A DNA stretch of 64,000 nt from Rhizorhabdus phycosphaerae (GTDB taxonomy: Bacteria > Pseudomonadota > Alphaproteobacteria > Sphingomonadales > Sphingomonadaceae), in contig NZ_CP049107.1 of NCBI RefSeq assembly GCF_011044255.1, positions 4,263,795 to 4,327,794 of the forward strand. Direction: 5' to 3'. Both the position numbers and the translations under genes were made by a program. This document shows positions 46,686 through 55,643 of the stretch, piece after piece; the first letter of the stretch is position 1, and each line of letters begins with the position of its first letter. The notes beneath the pieces are model-generated. The model saw only the letters and a program-made list of their open reading frames with translations. It was not told the DNA's origin and made no database searches.

Positions 46686-47861
46686 ATGGCTGCCGCCCAA
46701 CCCATTGCCGCATCGAGCCGGCTAGCGCTGCTCGATGCGATACGCGGTCTGGCGCTGTGCGGCATCCTGTTCGTCAATATCATCGACATGGGCGGCCCGA
46801 TCGCGATGGATCGCCCGCTCGCGCCACCTTCGGTCGCCGACCCGGACTGGCAGATATGGACGGTGATGCACCTGTTCCTGACGGGAACGATGCGCGGCCT
46901 TTTCTCGCTGCTGTTCGGGGTCGGCCTGCTGCTGTTTCTCGGGGATGACCCGGGCACCGATCGGCTTCGTTTGATGCTCCGCCGGCTCGTGCTGCTTCTG
47001 CTGTTCGGCATCGTCAATGCGACTCTGCTGCTCTGGCCGGGGGACATATTGGTCACCTATGCGCTGGCGGGCGTGCTGGCGGTCCTGTGCCATCGCCTCA
47101 AGTCCAGCGCGCTTTTCGGCCTCGTCCTGGTGACGATGCTGCTCCTGTCGATCTGGGGGGCACTGGAGGCGCCGGGCATCCGTGCTGCGGACATGGTCTA
47201 TTCGGCACCCATGCTGGCGCGGGAAACCGCGGCCCGGCTCGGCAGCTATGGCGACACGCTGGCCTATATGAGCCGGGTCAGCTGGGTCTGGGCGAATAGC
47301 GGCTTTCTCTATGTCTGGCTGGGCGATGCGCTCCTGTTCATGCTGCTGGGCATGGCGCTTTACCGGTCCGGCTGGTTCCGCCCCGACGCCCGCAACGGAA
47401 GCGTGACGTGGCGCCTGCTTGCCATCGGCTATGGCGGAGGGCTGTCGCTACGGCTGCTGCAACTGGCGCTGGTCCTGCCGGATGGCGGTGCGCCAACGAC
47501 GCTTACCGCCTTCGTCGATCAGCCCGCGCGGCTGTTGCTGACCATGGGGCATCTCACCTTGTTGCGGTGGCTGTGGCGTGGCGGCTTGCAGTCGGGGACG
47601 GCACATGTCCTCGGCTTGATGGGACGGATGCCGCTCACCCTCTATCTGTCGCAAAGCGCGATCGGAGCCGCGATCTTCTCCGGCTTCGGCTTGGGCTATT
47701 GGAACAGCCTGTCCTGGCCGCAGCTGTGGGGCGTCGCGGTCATCATCCTGCTGGCCCAGGCTCAGTTCGCGCGGCTGTGGTTTGCGGCTTTCGCTTATGG
47801 CCCGCTCGAATGGGCGTGGCGATGGGGAACCTACGACGCACGCCCGCGCCTGCGTCACTAA
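46686..47861 (+). CDS. DUF418 family membrane protein
   Basis: 391 residues with 9-10 hydrophobic helices. The start LALLDAIRGLALCGILFVNIIDMG is the typical opening of DUF418/YeiB-like proteins (acyltransferase-3-like topology). The C-terminal DUF418 domain shows GRMPLTLYLSQSAIGAAIF and PQLWGVAVIILLAQ…FARLWFAAFAYGPLEWAWRWGTY. Function is unknown; an envelope or transport role is guessed for the family. ATG 46686 lies behind the ppdK terminator, so it has its own promoter. An upstream in-frame ATG at 46626 overlaps that terminator. Confidence 0.9.
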   Translation: MAAAQPIAASSRLALLDAIRGLALCGILFVNIIDMGGPIAMDRPLAPPSVADPDWQIWTVMHLFLTGTMRGLFSLLFGVGLLLFLGDDPGTDRLRLMLRRLVLLLLFGIVNATLLLWPGDILVTYALAGVLAVLCHRLKSSALFGLVLVTMLLLSIWGALEAPGIRAADMVYSAPMLARETAARLGSYGDTLAYMSRVSWVWANSGFLYVWLGDALLFMLLGMALYRSGWFRPDARNGSVTWRLLAIGYGGGLSLRLLQLALVLPDGGAPTTLTAFVDQPARLLLTMGHLTLLRWLWRGGLQSGTAHVLGLMGRMPLTLYLSQSAIGAAIFSGFGLGYWNSLSWPQLWGVAVIILLAQAQFARLWFAAFAYGPLEWAWRWGTYDARPRLRH

Positions 47862-47876
47862 ACCCTGTGTCGCCCT

Positions 47877-48449
47877 TCAGGCGAAGCGGCGCGCATGTTC
47901 GTCGAATTCGCCCCGGCGCAGCATGTCTGCCTGCTCACGCCAGCGCTCGTCGGCGATCGTGCCCGGGCTGAGGCCGAGCCAACCCTCGAGCGACGCTTCG
48001 TCGTTTGGCGACATTTCGATAACGTCGGCATAGCGGTGCAGGCCCAGCTCGTTCAGGCGCGTCTCGCCGCCACGCCCGATGCCGTAGATGCGGGCGAGAT
48101 CGTCACGCTGCCCAGACGCAGCAGCTGCGATGGTGCCGGCGGTACGGCTGCCGATCGCGGGGCTGTGCTTTTCGAGTTCGGCGATCCGCTCATTGGCGGC
48201 AGCGCTGCGGGCAAGAAGGGAATCGCGTTCCTTCTCGACTGCCATCCGCTGGTCCCGCTCGGCGGCCAGCCGCTCATTCTCGGCAGTCAATCGGACGATT
48301 TCGCCATCTGCGACGACGCGTGCCGCGCGCTCGCTCTCGAACGCCTTCTTCCACTTGCGGCCGCCTGCCATCGTCATCAGGCCGAGCAGCCAGCCCAGGA
48401 TGAGGACAAGAGCCAGGATGATCCATTGATTGGTGGTGAACGCCGGCAT
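47877..48449 (-). CDS. Membrane-anchored protein with helix-hairpin-helix-like C-terminal domain
   Basis: 190 residues from ATG 48449, which has AAGGAGG seven bases upstream. One membrane helix (WIILALVLILGWLLGLMTM) is followed by a charged coiled coil (about 40-100). A C-terminal domain with DDLARIYGIGRGGETRLNELGLHRYADVIEMS, an HhH-like motif as in the COG3743 group and in ribosomal L21-type extensions, completes it. The HhH may bind DNA or protein. It lies between the convergent DUF418 gene and the tad cluster and is probably not part of the pilus operon. Confidence 0.75.
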   Translation of the reverse strand: MPAFTTNQWIILALVLILGWLLGLMTMAGGRKWKKAFESERAARVVADGEIVRLTAENERLAAERDQRMAVEKERDSLLARSAAANERIAELEKHSPAIGSRTAGTIAAAASGQRDDLARIYGIGRGGETRLNELGLHRYADVIEMSPNDEASLEGWLGLSPGTIADERWREQADMLRRGEFDEHARRFA

Positions 48450-48525
48450 CGACTGCCCTCCTTTCGATGAGGGTAGAACCGCCGGTGCAGCCATCCGTTC
48501 CGCGCACGTCCCGACCGGACGCCGC

Positions 48526-49518
48526 CTATTTCATTACATTGTCGCTGATCGAGCAGGCGGCGGGCCCCAGGATGACCACGAACAGCACAGGCAAGATGAA
48601 CACGATCAGCGGCACGGTCATGATCGCGGGCAGGCGTGCGGCCTTCTCCTCGGCGCGCATCATCCGGTCATGGCGGAACTCGGCGGACAGGATGCGCAGC
48701 GCGGCGGCGAGCGGCGTGCCGTATTTTTCTGTCTGGATCATCGTGGTGACCACGCCCCGGATCGAATCGAGGTTCACGCGGTTGGCGAGATTTTCGAAGG
48801 CCTGGCGGCGGTCGGTGAGAAAGCCGAGCTCGATCGCCGTCAGCGCGAACTCGTCGCCGAGCTCCGGATAGGCCTTGGACAGCTCGCGGGCGACGCGGTT
48901 GAAGGCGAGGTCGACCGAAAGCCCGGCTTCGGCACAGATGACGAGCAGGTCGAGCGCGTCGGGCAAAGCCTTGCGGATCGCGGTCTGTCGCTTCGAGATC
49001 AGGTTCTTCACATAGACGTCGGGCGCCTTATAACTGGCGATGAGCGCACCGGCGACGATCAGGTAGCGCTTGAGCGCGCTGGCCTCGGGGAACCAGTTGA
49101 GCACATATACGCCAATCGCCGCAGTGCCGCCGATCAGGATCGGTGCGACCAGGCGGAAGAAGATGACGGTGATCGCCGAATCCTTGGATCGGATGCCGGC
49201 GCGGGCCAGGTTGAGCGAGGCGGCCTTGAGCTGCGAATCCTGGAGCATCTTCATGCTCCCGAGGATCGCGCGCATGCGATCGACCGAGATGCTGCTCTTC
49301 TTCTCCATCTTCGCGCGGCGCCGCGTCTTGGAGGCGGCGACGCCCGCCTTGAGCTGTTCGCGCCGGTCGTTGAGCGCGCGGACGCGCCGCGCCATCGGGT
49401 CACGCGCGAAGGACCGCACCAGATGATGGCCGACGATCAGCATCACGACGGCTGTCGCCAGCGCGATGCCGATCGAGAGCAGCGTGCTGAAGAACTGGGG
49501 GCTGACGCTATGTTCCAT
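48526..49518 (-). CDS. tadC: Tad pilus inner-membrane platform protein TadC
   Basis: 330 residues with a type II secretion F (T2SSF) domain. Hydrophobic segments lie near residues 10-32, 115-160 and at the C terminus (AIMTVPLIVFILPVLFVVILGP). The T2SSF signature is ALPDALDLLVICAEAGLSVDLAFNRVA. With TadB it forms the membrane base on which the motor ATPase acts. It starts 7 bases after tadB and is the last gene of the minus-strand pilus operon in this window. Confidence 0.93.
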   Translation of the reverse strand: MEHSVSPQFFSTLLSIGIALATAVVMLIVGHHLVRSFARDPMARRVRALNDRREQLKAGVAASKTRRRAKMEKKSSISVDRMRAILGSMKMLQDSQLKAASLNLARAGIRSKDSAITVIFFRLVAPILIGGTAAIGVYVLNWFPEASALKRYLIVAGALIASYKAPDVYVKNLISKRQTAIRKALPDALDLLVICAEAGLSVDLAFNRVARELSKAYPELGDEFALTAIELGFLTDRRQAFENLANRVNLDSIRGVVTTMIQTEKYGTPLAAALRILSAEFRHDRMMRAEEKAARLPAIMTVPLIVFILPVLFVVILGPAACSISDNVMK

Positions 49519-49525
49519 CCTGCCC

Positions 49526-50500
49526 TCAGATCTCGAAATTGATCATCTGGCGCATGATGAAGGCGCCGATGCTCATCCAGATGAGCCCGGCAATGCCCGC
49601 GATCACGAGCCGCTGATCGGTGAAGAAGCTGCCCATATAGGTCGGGCTGATGAAGCTGATCAGGCCGAAGACGATGAAGGGCAGCATGCCGATGATATAG
49701 GCGGATGCTTTCGACTCCGACGACATCGCGGCGATCTTGAGTTTCATCTGCATCCGCTTGCGCAGCACCTCGGACAGGTTCGACAGCGTTTCCGCGAGAT
49801 TGCCGCCGGTTTCGCGCTGGATGGCGAGGGTGATGACGAAGAACTGGAATTCGGGCGTGCCGAGGCGATCTGCGGTTTCCTGCAACGCTGCTTCGAGCGT
49901 CCGTCCGATCTTCATCCGGTCGGCCACCGCCTGGAACTCGCTGCCGACGGGGCCCTCGATCTCGGACGCCACGGCGGCCATTGTCTCCGCGACCGGGAGG
50001 CCGGCGCGCAGGCCGCGCACGAGAAGGTCGATCGCATCGGGAAAGCGCTGGGTGAACTGCGCCAGCCGGCGCTTCGCCAGCATGTCGAGAAACATCGGCG
50101 GCAGGCCGAGGCCGGCCGCGATTCCGACGACCGCCGCCATCCAGATGGGAAGGCCGGCGATGGTCAGTCCGAACAGCGGCAGGACGAAGGCCGCGCCCGA
50201 GCCGATGAAATATTGGCGCAGCGTCCATTTCCGGCCGGCTGCCTCCATCTTGCGGATGATCTCCGCGGGGTCCGGCAGGACGCGGTTGACCAGCGTCTTG
50301 GGCCGCTGCTGCACGGTGGCGCGGCTGGCGAGAAGCTTGCGGACCTGTTCGTTGACGGGCGGTTCGCCCGACACATTGTAGCGGCCACGGACCGTCGAAA
50401 GGCGTCGTGCCAGGGCGCGCTGCGCGGGCGGCCGGGCAAGCACGTAGAAGAAGATGGTCATGACCACGGCCATGATCATCAGGAAGAGGATCGTCAGCAT
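49526..50500 (-). CDS. tadB: Tad pilus inner-membrane platform protein TadB
   Basis: 324 residues with a T2SSF domain, paralogous to TadC. N-terminal helix (LFLMIMAVVMTIFFYVLA), central pair (LPLFGLTIAGLPIWMAAVVGIAAG) and C-terminal helices (AYIIGMLPFIVFGLISFI; LVIAGIAGLIWMSIGAFIM) are visible. The signature RFPDAIDLLVRGLRAGLPVAETMAAV is intact. It follows cpaE after 21 bases. In the usual order the motor ATPase gene cpaF lies between these two, and it is missing here. Confidence 0.93.
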   Translation of the reverse strand: MLTILFLMIMAVVMTIFFYVLARPPAQRALARRLSTVRGRYNVSGEPPVNEQVRKLLASRATVQQRPKTLVNRVLPDPAEIIRKMEAAGRKWTLRQYFIGSGAAFVLPLFGLTIAGLPIWMAAVVGIAAGLGLPPMFLDMLAKRRLAQFTQRFPDAIDLLVRGLRAGLPVAETMAAVASEIEGPVGSEFQAVADRMKIGRTLEAALQETADRLGTPEFQFFVITLAIQRETGGNLAETLSNLSEVLRKRMQMKLKIAAMSSESKASAYIIGMLPFIVFGLISFISPTYMGSFFTDQRLVIAGIAGLIWMSIGAFIMRQMINFEI

Positions 50501-50521
50501 GTGACGGTCATCCCCGGCGCG

Positions 50522-51790
50522 TCATTTCTTGGCGATCTTCGACTTGGGCTGGAAGATCGCCACCAGCTCGTCGAGCAGCGAGCTCTTGGACGAGCGGCCC
50601 TCGGCATCGGGGTCGTCGCTCGACAGCGCGATCAGCTTGTCGGCCATCTGCTGATAGACCTGACCCAGCTTCGATGTCTTGCCCGCCTCGGCTATGGGTT
50701 TCCCCAGCTTTGCGGCGTTCACTGCCTGCTTGTGGTCATAGGGCAGCAGAAAGTCGATCTCGCGCTCGATCGAGTTCTCGAAATCCTTGCGGCCGATCTC
50801 GGTCAGGCTGGGGTGCACCTTGTTGGCGACGACGAGGACGCCGGCCTGCGGCGCATTGTTCTTGAGCCAGGCGAGGATGCGGATCGTGTCGCGCGTAGCG
50901 GCCAGCGTCAGGTCGACGACGAGCACGACCGACTGGACCTCGTGGAACAGGTGAGGATGCTGCACCATCATAGTGCGCGGAATGTCGACGATGGTGCACT
51001 CGAAAGCGCCCTTCATCTCTTCCTGGAGCTGGAAATAGGCGCCGCCGTCGGTGATGATCGGATTGTTGATCGGCGCCTCGGCGGACAGCACCGACAATCG
51101 GTCGTTGGCCTTGACCAGCGCGCGTTCGAGGAACAGCCCGTCGATGCGGGCGGGATTGTCGATCGCGTCGGTCAGCCCGCGTCCGGGCTCGAGGTCCAGC
51201 GAGAGGGCGCCGGTCCCGAAATGGACGTCGAGGTCGAGCAGCGCCGTGCTGATATCGGCGGTTTCGCCCATCAGCCAAGCAAGCGACGCCGCGACGGTGG
51301 AGGCGCCGACGCCGCCACGCGCGCCGATGACCGCCGTCATCGTATGGATCTTGGCATCGTCCGCCATGCCGTGGCGCGGCCCCATGAGGATCATCTGCGC
51401 CTGGGCCAGAGCGTCGCGGATCTGATCGGCGGTGAAGGGCTTGAGCAGATAATCCTGGATGCCGCTGTTGAGCAGCTCCCGGTAGAGGCGCACGTCGTTG
51501 ACGGTGCCGGCGGAGATCACGATGGTCCCCGGTTCGCAAACTTCGGCGAGCGCGTTCACGTCGTTGAGCGGATCGATCGATTCGCTGAGGTCCACGAGCA
51601 GGATGGTCGGGCTCGCCGAAACCGACAGCGACTGGATCGCAGCGCGGAGCCCGCCCTTGTTGACCGACTCCGGCGGCCAGCCCAGCTCGAACACGAGCGG
51701 CTTCAGCAGTTCGGCGCTGAGGTCGTCGGTGACGAAGGCAGCGAAGGGATTGCGGGTCTGCTGCTGCTTGGCGTTGAAAGGCGCGTTCAC
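50522..51790 (-). CDS. cpaE: Pilus assembly protein CpaE/TadZ
   Basis: 422 residues. The N-terminal ~135 residues form an atypical receiver domain (LLVDLSESIDPLNDVNALAEV). A MinD/ParA-like ATPase domain begins with the deviant Walker A loop VIGARGGVGASTVAASLAW and LLDLDVHFGTGALSLDLEPG. TadZ/CpaE directs the pilus machine to a cell pole. GTG at 51790 overlaps the cpaD stop by 4 bases. It is the gene after which cpaF is normally found. Confidence 0.92.
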   Translation of the reverse strand: MNAPFNAKQQQTRNPFAAFVTDDLSAELLKPLVFELGWPPESVNKGGLRAAIQSLSVSASPTILLVDLSESIDPLNDVNALAEVCEPGTIVISAGTVNDVRLYRELLNSGIQDYLLKPFTADQIRDALAQAQMILMGPRHGMADDAKIHTMTAVIGARGGVGASTVAASLAWLMGETADISTALLDLDVHFGTGALSLDLEPGRGLTDAIDNPARIDGLFLERALVKANDRLSVLSAEAPINNPIITDGGAYFQLQEEMKGAFECTIVDIPRTMMVQHPHLFHEVQSVVLVVDLTLAATRDTIRILAWLKNNAPQAGVLVVANKVHPSLTEIGRKDFENSIEREIDFLLPYDHKQAVNAAKLGKPIAEAGKTSKLGQVYQQMADKLIALSSDDPDAEGRSSKSSLLDELVAIFQPKSKIAKK

Positions 51791-52413
51791 TGTCCGCCCC
51801 CCTTGGTCGATTCGATCTTGAGGCCGTTCTGCGAGGTCGGCACGGCGTCACGCCACACCTTGATCGCCTTGGCGGCGGTGTCGGCGGTGCTGCCACGTCC
51901 ACGCCGGCCCCGTACGAGGTCCTCGGGATTGGCGACCATCGCGGCGATGGTCGAGTTGATCCCGCAGCCGAAATTGCTCGAGGCCGCGCCGGTGAAATTG
52001 GGCTGGGAATAGGCGCTATAGTCGGGGCAGGCCGGAACGGCAGCGACCGACCGGCTGACCACGATGCGCATATTGCCCGGCGCCAGTGCGCCCGGCGTCA
52101 CCGGCGCACCATCGCTCAGGAACAGGCCGTAGCGCGCGACCAAAGGCGCGATCGCGTCGGCGGGCGTCCCGGGCGCGGTGCCGGTATCGACGCTCACCCG
52201 GTCGCCATAGTCCAGGCCGAGGGCATCGAACCATTGCAGGACCCGGGCCCGGTCGTCGGAGCCGAGCTCCCCCGCCGGGACGTCGAACGTATAATCGCTG
52301 CGCTGGACGACCGGTTGATGGACGGATTCGACCCCGCGATTGGATCGGGCGGACAGGGCCGCCGGAGCCATTGCCGCGAGGCTTGCGACGATCAGAAGGA
52401 CTGGCGCGCGCAT
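51787..52413 (-). CDS. cpaD: CpaD family pilus assembly lipoprotein
   Basis: 208 residues from ATG 52413, which has GGGAG six bases upstream; ATG 52437 would overlap the cpaC stop (ATGA) and is also possible. A hydrophobic export segment (APVLLIVASLAAMAPAALS) opens the protein, without a clear lipobox Cys. The C-terminal half has CPDYSAYSQPNFTGAASSNFGCGINSTIAAMVANPEDLVRGR, the hallmark of CpaD, probably a disulfide-containing fold. CpaD acts in the periplasm or outer membrane with the CpaC secretin. Confidence 0.9.
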   Translation of the reverse strand: MRAPVLLIVASLAAMAPAALSARSNRGVESVHQPVVQRSDYTFDVPAGELGSDDRARVLQWFDALGLDYGDRVSVDTGTAPGTPADAIAPLVARYGLFLSDGAPVTPGALAPGNMRIVVSRSVAAVPACPDYSAYSQPNFTGAASSNFGCGINSTIAAMVANPEDLVRGRRGRGSTADTAAKAIKVWRDAVPTSQNGLKIESTKGGGQ

Positions 52414-52433
52414 CTTGCTCTCCCGCATCGCGA

Positions 52434-54044
52434 TCATTGGGTCGAGAAGCCGGCATCGGGGACCGCGGGCTGCGGTGCTGCCGTCGATGCCCCGGTCGCG
52501 GGGACGGTCCTCGGCGGCGCCTGCTTGGGGGCAGGGTCGCGTTCACCCGAACGGCCCATGAAAGTCTGTCCACCGATGAAGCGTTCGGCGTCGGTCGCAG
52601 TCTTCATGCCCGTCGTGGGAAGGGCGATCTGCTGCGGCGATACCGGCTTCACAAGATAGGGGGTGACCACGATCATCAACTCGGTCTCGTTGCGCTTGAA
52701 CGCGCTCGACCGGAACAGCGCGCCGAGGATCGGAAGGTCGCCCAGCACAGGCGCCTTGTCGACGCTGCTATTCTGTCCGTTCGACATCAGGCCGCCGATC
52801 ATGAAGGCCTGGCCTGACCCCAACTCGACAGTCGTTTCCGCGCGGCGCGTGGTGATGCCGGGTATGGTGAAACCTGCCAGACGCACGGAGCCGGCATCGG
52901 TCAGTTGCGACACTTCGGGTCGAACGCGCAGCGAAATGCGGCCGTCGGCGAGCACCGTCGGTGTGAAGGACAGGCTGACGCCATATTGCTTGAACTCGAC
53001 CGAAACGGCGCCGAGGCCCTGCGACAGCGGGATCGGGATTTCTCCGCCGGCAAGGAAGCTGGCCGTCTCGCCCGAAATCGCGGTGAGATTGGGCTGGGCG
53101 AGGGTGGAGACGAGGCCATCGGCCTCGGCCAGATCGAGCGCGGCCGCGATATCCAGGCCCAGGAACTTGCCGGCCAGTCCAAGCGAGGTTCCCGATCCCG
53201 CCCCCTTGCCGAGCGAGCTCAGATTATAGGTCGTCCCGGGCGAGACCACGAACTGCCCCGTCGCGGGATTGAACGGCAGCGACAACGTGCCCGCCGGAAA
53301 GCCATAGACCGAGGATGCGTCGATCCGCGGCAGGCCGCTGATGTCAGTGTTGGCGATGCTCCCGAAGCTCCGGCCCTGGGCGATGCCGAACAGGAAGCCG
53401 CCGGTTGTGTCGCGATTGAGCAGATTGACGCCGATCGACTTGGCGAACTCGCGGCTGACCTCGGCGATCTTGACCTGCAGGTTGACCTGAAGCGGGACCG
53501 CCGATTTCAATCGGTTGACCACCTGTATGTCCTTGCCGACGAACTGCTCGACCAGCTTCTGGGCTTCCTCGATCGCGCTTGGGCTCTCGACGGTGCCGGT
53601 CAGTAGAACGATCCCGTTCATGGTCGTCGCGGTGATCGCGGCTTCCGGCATGGCGAGCTTGAGCATCGCGTCCACGCTGGTGATGTTTGCGCCGACCCGG
53701 ACGATCGAAGACCAGATGACCTTGCCGGCCCGGTCGGTGGCATAGACTGCCGTCTCGCCAGCGCCCTTGCCGAACAGGTAGAGCTGGGTCGACGACCGCA
53801 CCTGCACGTCGGCGATCTTGTCGTCAGCGACGAAAAGATCGGTCATCGCGGCCGACAGCGAGATCATCTCGCCCGAACCGATCGACAAGGTGACGGTGTC
53901 GGTCGGGCGGCCGATGGTTGCCGTGCGGACCGCGCCGGTGCCACGCGCCGTTGCCGCTTCGGCGACAGCCGGGAACAGCACCGCAGAGGCTAGCACCAGT
54001 GCGATCGCGGGCCGCAGGCGGCGGTTCGGGAAGCGGTTGCGCAT
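52434..54044 (-). CDS. cpaC: Pilus secretin CpaC/RcpA
   Basis: 536 residues from ATG 54044; GTG 54047 overlaps cpaB as GTGA. A signal peptide (IALVLASAVLFPAVAEA) precedes an N-terminal pilus-assembly domain (TVTLSIGSGEMISL…). A BON-like segment with INGIVLLTGTVESP-type sequence follows, then the secretin domain (about 240-460) with VEFKQYGVSLSFTPTVLADGRISLRVRPEVSQL and the VPVLGDLP-like signature (KAPVLGDLPILGALFRS). It forms the outer-membrane channel for the Flp pilus. A Pro-rich C-terminal tail extends about 40 residues. Confidence 0.93.
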   Translation of the reverse strand: MRNRFPNRRLRPAIALVLASAVLFPAVAEAATARGTGAVRTATIGRPTDTVTLSIGSGEMISLSAAMTDLFVADDKIADVQVRSSTQLYLFGKGAGETAVYATDRAGKVIWSSIVRVGANITSVDAMLKLAMPEAAITATTMNGIVLLTGTVESPSAIEEAQKLVEQFVGKDIQVVNRLKSAVPLQVNLQVKIAEVSREFAKSIGVNLLNRDTTGGFLFGIAQGRSFGSIANTDISGLPRIDASSVYGFPAGTLSLPFNPATGQFVVSPGTTYNLSSLGKGAGSGTSLGLAGKFLGLDIAAALDLAEADGLVSTLAQPNLTAISGETASFLAGGEIPIPLSQGLGAVSVEFKQYGVSLSFTPTVLADGRISLRVRPEVSQLTDAGSVRLAGFTIPGITTRRAETTVELGSGQAFMIGGLMSNGQNSSVDKAPVLGDLPILGALFRSSAFKRNETELMIVVTPYLVKPVSPQQIALPTTGMKTATDAERFIGGQTFMGRSGERDPAPKQAPPRTVPATGASTAAPQPAVPDAGFSTQ

Positions 54045-55051
54045 CACTTGGCGCCCGCATTGCTGAGCGTGACCGTATTGCCGCGTGCCACGCGGACGCC
54101 GGTACCTCCGGGGTTCGAAGCCGGCGATGCGGGTACAGCCGATGCCCCGGCGGACGTCCGCGGCGGCACGCTGGACCGCTGGAAGCGCGATACGTCGGCG
54201 CCGACGGTATAGCTCGGATTGTCGTCGATCGGGCGGGAGGTCAGCTCGAGCAGCATCTGCCGTTCCGCCTTGGGATCGACATCGGCCGGCAGTTTCACCG
54301 TGCCGCTGGCGATGCGCTCCTCGAGCTCGGCGCGATTGTCGGCGATCGAGCGGAGCGCAAGCGACAGCTGGCCGATGGTTTGGGCGACTGCGATCTTCTC
54401 GGCGATCTTCGGGGTAGCCTCGATCGTGACGTTCGACGTGTTGGCGACGACCGTCTTGCCTTCCTCATCCACGGTCTTGTCGGTGCGCTGGTCGGTCGCC
54501 AGCACGCGCAGGTTGCGGATGATGGTCTCGGCGGCCTTAAGCGGCGGGCCGTCGCCGCCACCGGGAACCTCCTGCGTCAGCATCAGGTCGACCCGGTCGC
54601 CGGGGAAGACGAAGCCGGCGACGCCGGATTGAGCGGAAACCGAGATGGTGATCGCGCGCATGCCCGGGCCCAGTGCCGCCGCGAGGAATCCGCGGTCGCC
54701 CGGCTTGACGAGGGCGCCCTGGGTCAGCGGTGCACCGGCGGTGATCGCATAGCGAACGACCGACCCGTTGAGGGCGGCGAGGTCGCTTTGCCCCTTGATG
54801 TAATAGTTGTTGCCGACGAGCTCGGCCGGCCAGCGCTGATAGCGGATGCTCTCCGGACTGATGATCGCGCCGACGGGCAGGGGGCGTATCGCCACGGCCA
54901 CTTCGGGCCCGCTGGCCTGTGCGGCGGGCGCCGACAGCGCGGGAGCGGCCTCGGCTTCGCTCTTCCCGCCGAACATGGAGCGAAAGACGACGGCGGAAAT
55001 GCCCGCCATCACCAGCGCCATGATCAGAAGCAGCAACTTCCTGGCATCCAT
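54044..55051 (-). CDS. cpaB: Flp pilus assembly protein CpaB/RcpC
   Basis: 335 residues. An N-terminal membrane anchor (LLLLIMALVMAGISAVVF) is followed by an SAF domain (PLPVGAIISPESIRYQRWP) and the RcpC/CpaB domain (MRAITISVSAQSGVAGFVFPGDRVDLMLTQ). SAF domains bind glycans, and CpaB is thought to stabilise the secretin at the peptidoglycan. The C-terminal ~50 residues are Ser/Ala/Pro-rich. It overlaps cpaC at the stop and lies 70 bases after cpaA, with a short hairpin in the gap. Confidence 0.93.
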   Translation of the reverse strand: MDARKLLLLIMALVMAGISAVVFRSMFGGKSEAEAAPALSAPAAQASGPEVAVAIRPLPVGAIISPESIRYQRWPAELVGNNYYIKGQSDLAALNGSVVRYAITAGAPLTQGALVKPGDRGFLAAALGPGMRAITISVSAQSGVAGFVFPGDRVDLMLTQEVPGGGDGPPLKAAETIIRNLRVLATDQRTDKTVDEEGKTVVANTSNVTIEATPKIAEKIAVAQTIGQLSLALRSIADNRAELEERIASGTVKLPADVDPKAERQMLLELTSRPIDDNPSYTVGADVSRFQRSSVPPRTSAGASAVPASPASNPGGTGVRVARGNTVTLSNAGAK

Positions 55052-55094
55052 CGTTCAAGATCCGTTCTCGCCCGCGCTTCGGGCCATGAAGGAC

Positions 55095-55110
55095 TGTCCC
55101 GAAACGGGAC
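55095..55110. repeat. TGTCCCG-N3-CGGGAC inverted repeat in the cpaA-cpaB gap
   Basis: TGTCCCGAAACGGGAC gives a 6-base perfect stem with a 3-base centre, lying between the cpaA stop and the cpaB start. The sequence resembles the TGTCCCGACACGGGACA core at 18255-18271. It may be a hairpin that tunes cpaA/cpaB expression or a shared operator motif. Confidence 0.4.
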
Positions 55111-55121
55111 CCCCGACAGGG

Positions 55122-55595
55122 CTATGCGGCCGATGTGGTTAACAAGCCGTTTGCGATGACCCACAGCCCGCCCAGCGCGATGGCGACGCCATAAGGCAGC
55201 TCCGGCCGCGCGGCGTTGGGGCGCCAGCGGTGGCGCACCAGCAGGATGATCGCGATCACGCCCCCTGACAGCGCCATGATGGTCAGCATCTGCAACAGGG
55301 CCTGCGCCGGCAGCCACAAGGCCAGCGCCGCGATCATCTTGACGTCGCCGCCGCCGATCATCCTGAGCATGAACAGCAGCGCGAACAGCAGGAACAGGCC
55401 CAGTGCGATGGCGATGCGCAGCGCCACATCGGGCCAGAGCGGTTCGCCGATGGCCCACCAGAATGCGACAGCGAAGATCGCGATCGCCGCGTTCAGCTCG
55501 TTCGAGATGGTCCGTGTCCGGATATCCGTCCAGGCAGCCATCAGCAGCAGCACGGCCAGAAGGATGCCGAACAGGTCGGGCAAATGCATGGGCAT
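55122..55595 (-). CDS. cpaA: Prepilin peptidase CpaA (TadV)
   Basis: 157 residues with about five membrane helices. The two catalytic aspartates of type IV prepilin peptidases are visible: Asp in AAWTDIRTRTISNELN near residue 23 and Asp in RMIGGGDVKMIAALALW near residue 85 (GGGD motif). It cleaves the leader of Flp pilin and pseudopilins. No pilin gene lies beside it in this window. It is the first gene of the cluster on the minus strand, 48 bases from the divergent oxidoreductase gene. Confidence 0.92.
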   Translation of the reverse strand: MPMHLPDLFGILLAVLLLMAAWTDIRTRTISNELNAAIAIFAVAFWWAIGEPLWPDVALRIAIALGLFLLFALLFMLRMIGGGDVKMIAALALWLPAQALLQMLTIMALSGGVIAIILLVRHRWRPNAARPELPYGVAIALGGLWVIANGLLTTSAA

Positions 55596-55643
55596 GGTTA
55601 AGAAGGGTAGACGGCCGCGCTTACCAAAATCTAAACGCGGGGC

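Noticed and set aside
49466..52012. 848-residue open frame on the plus strand across tadC/tadB/cpaE
   Set aside because: Antisense to three well-supported pilus genes and lacking recognisable motifs.
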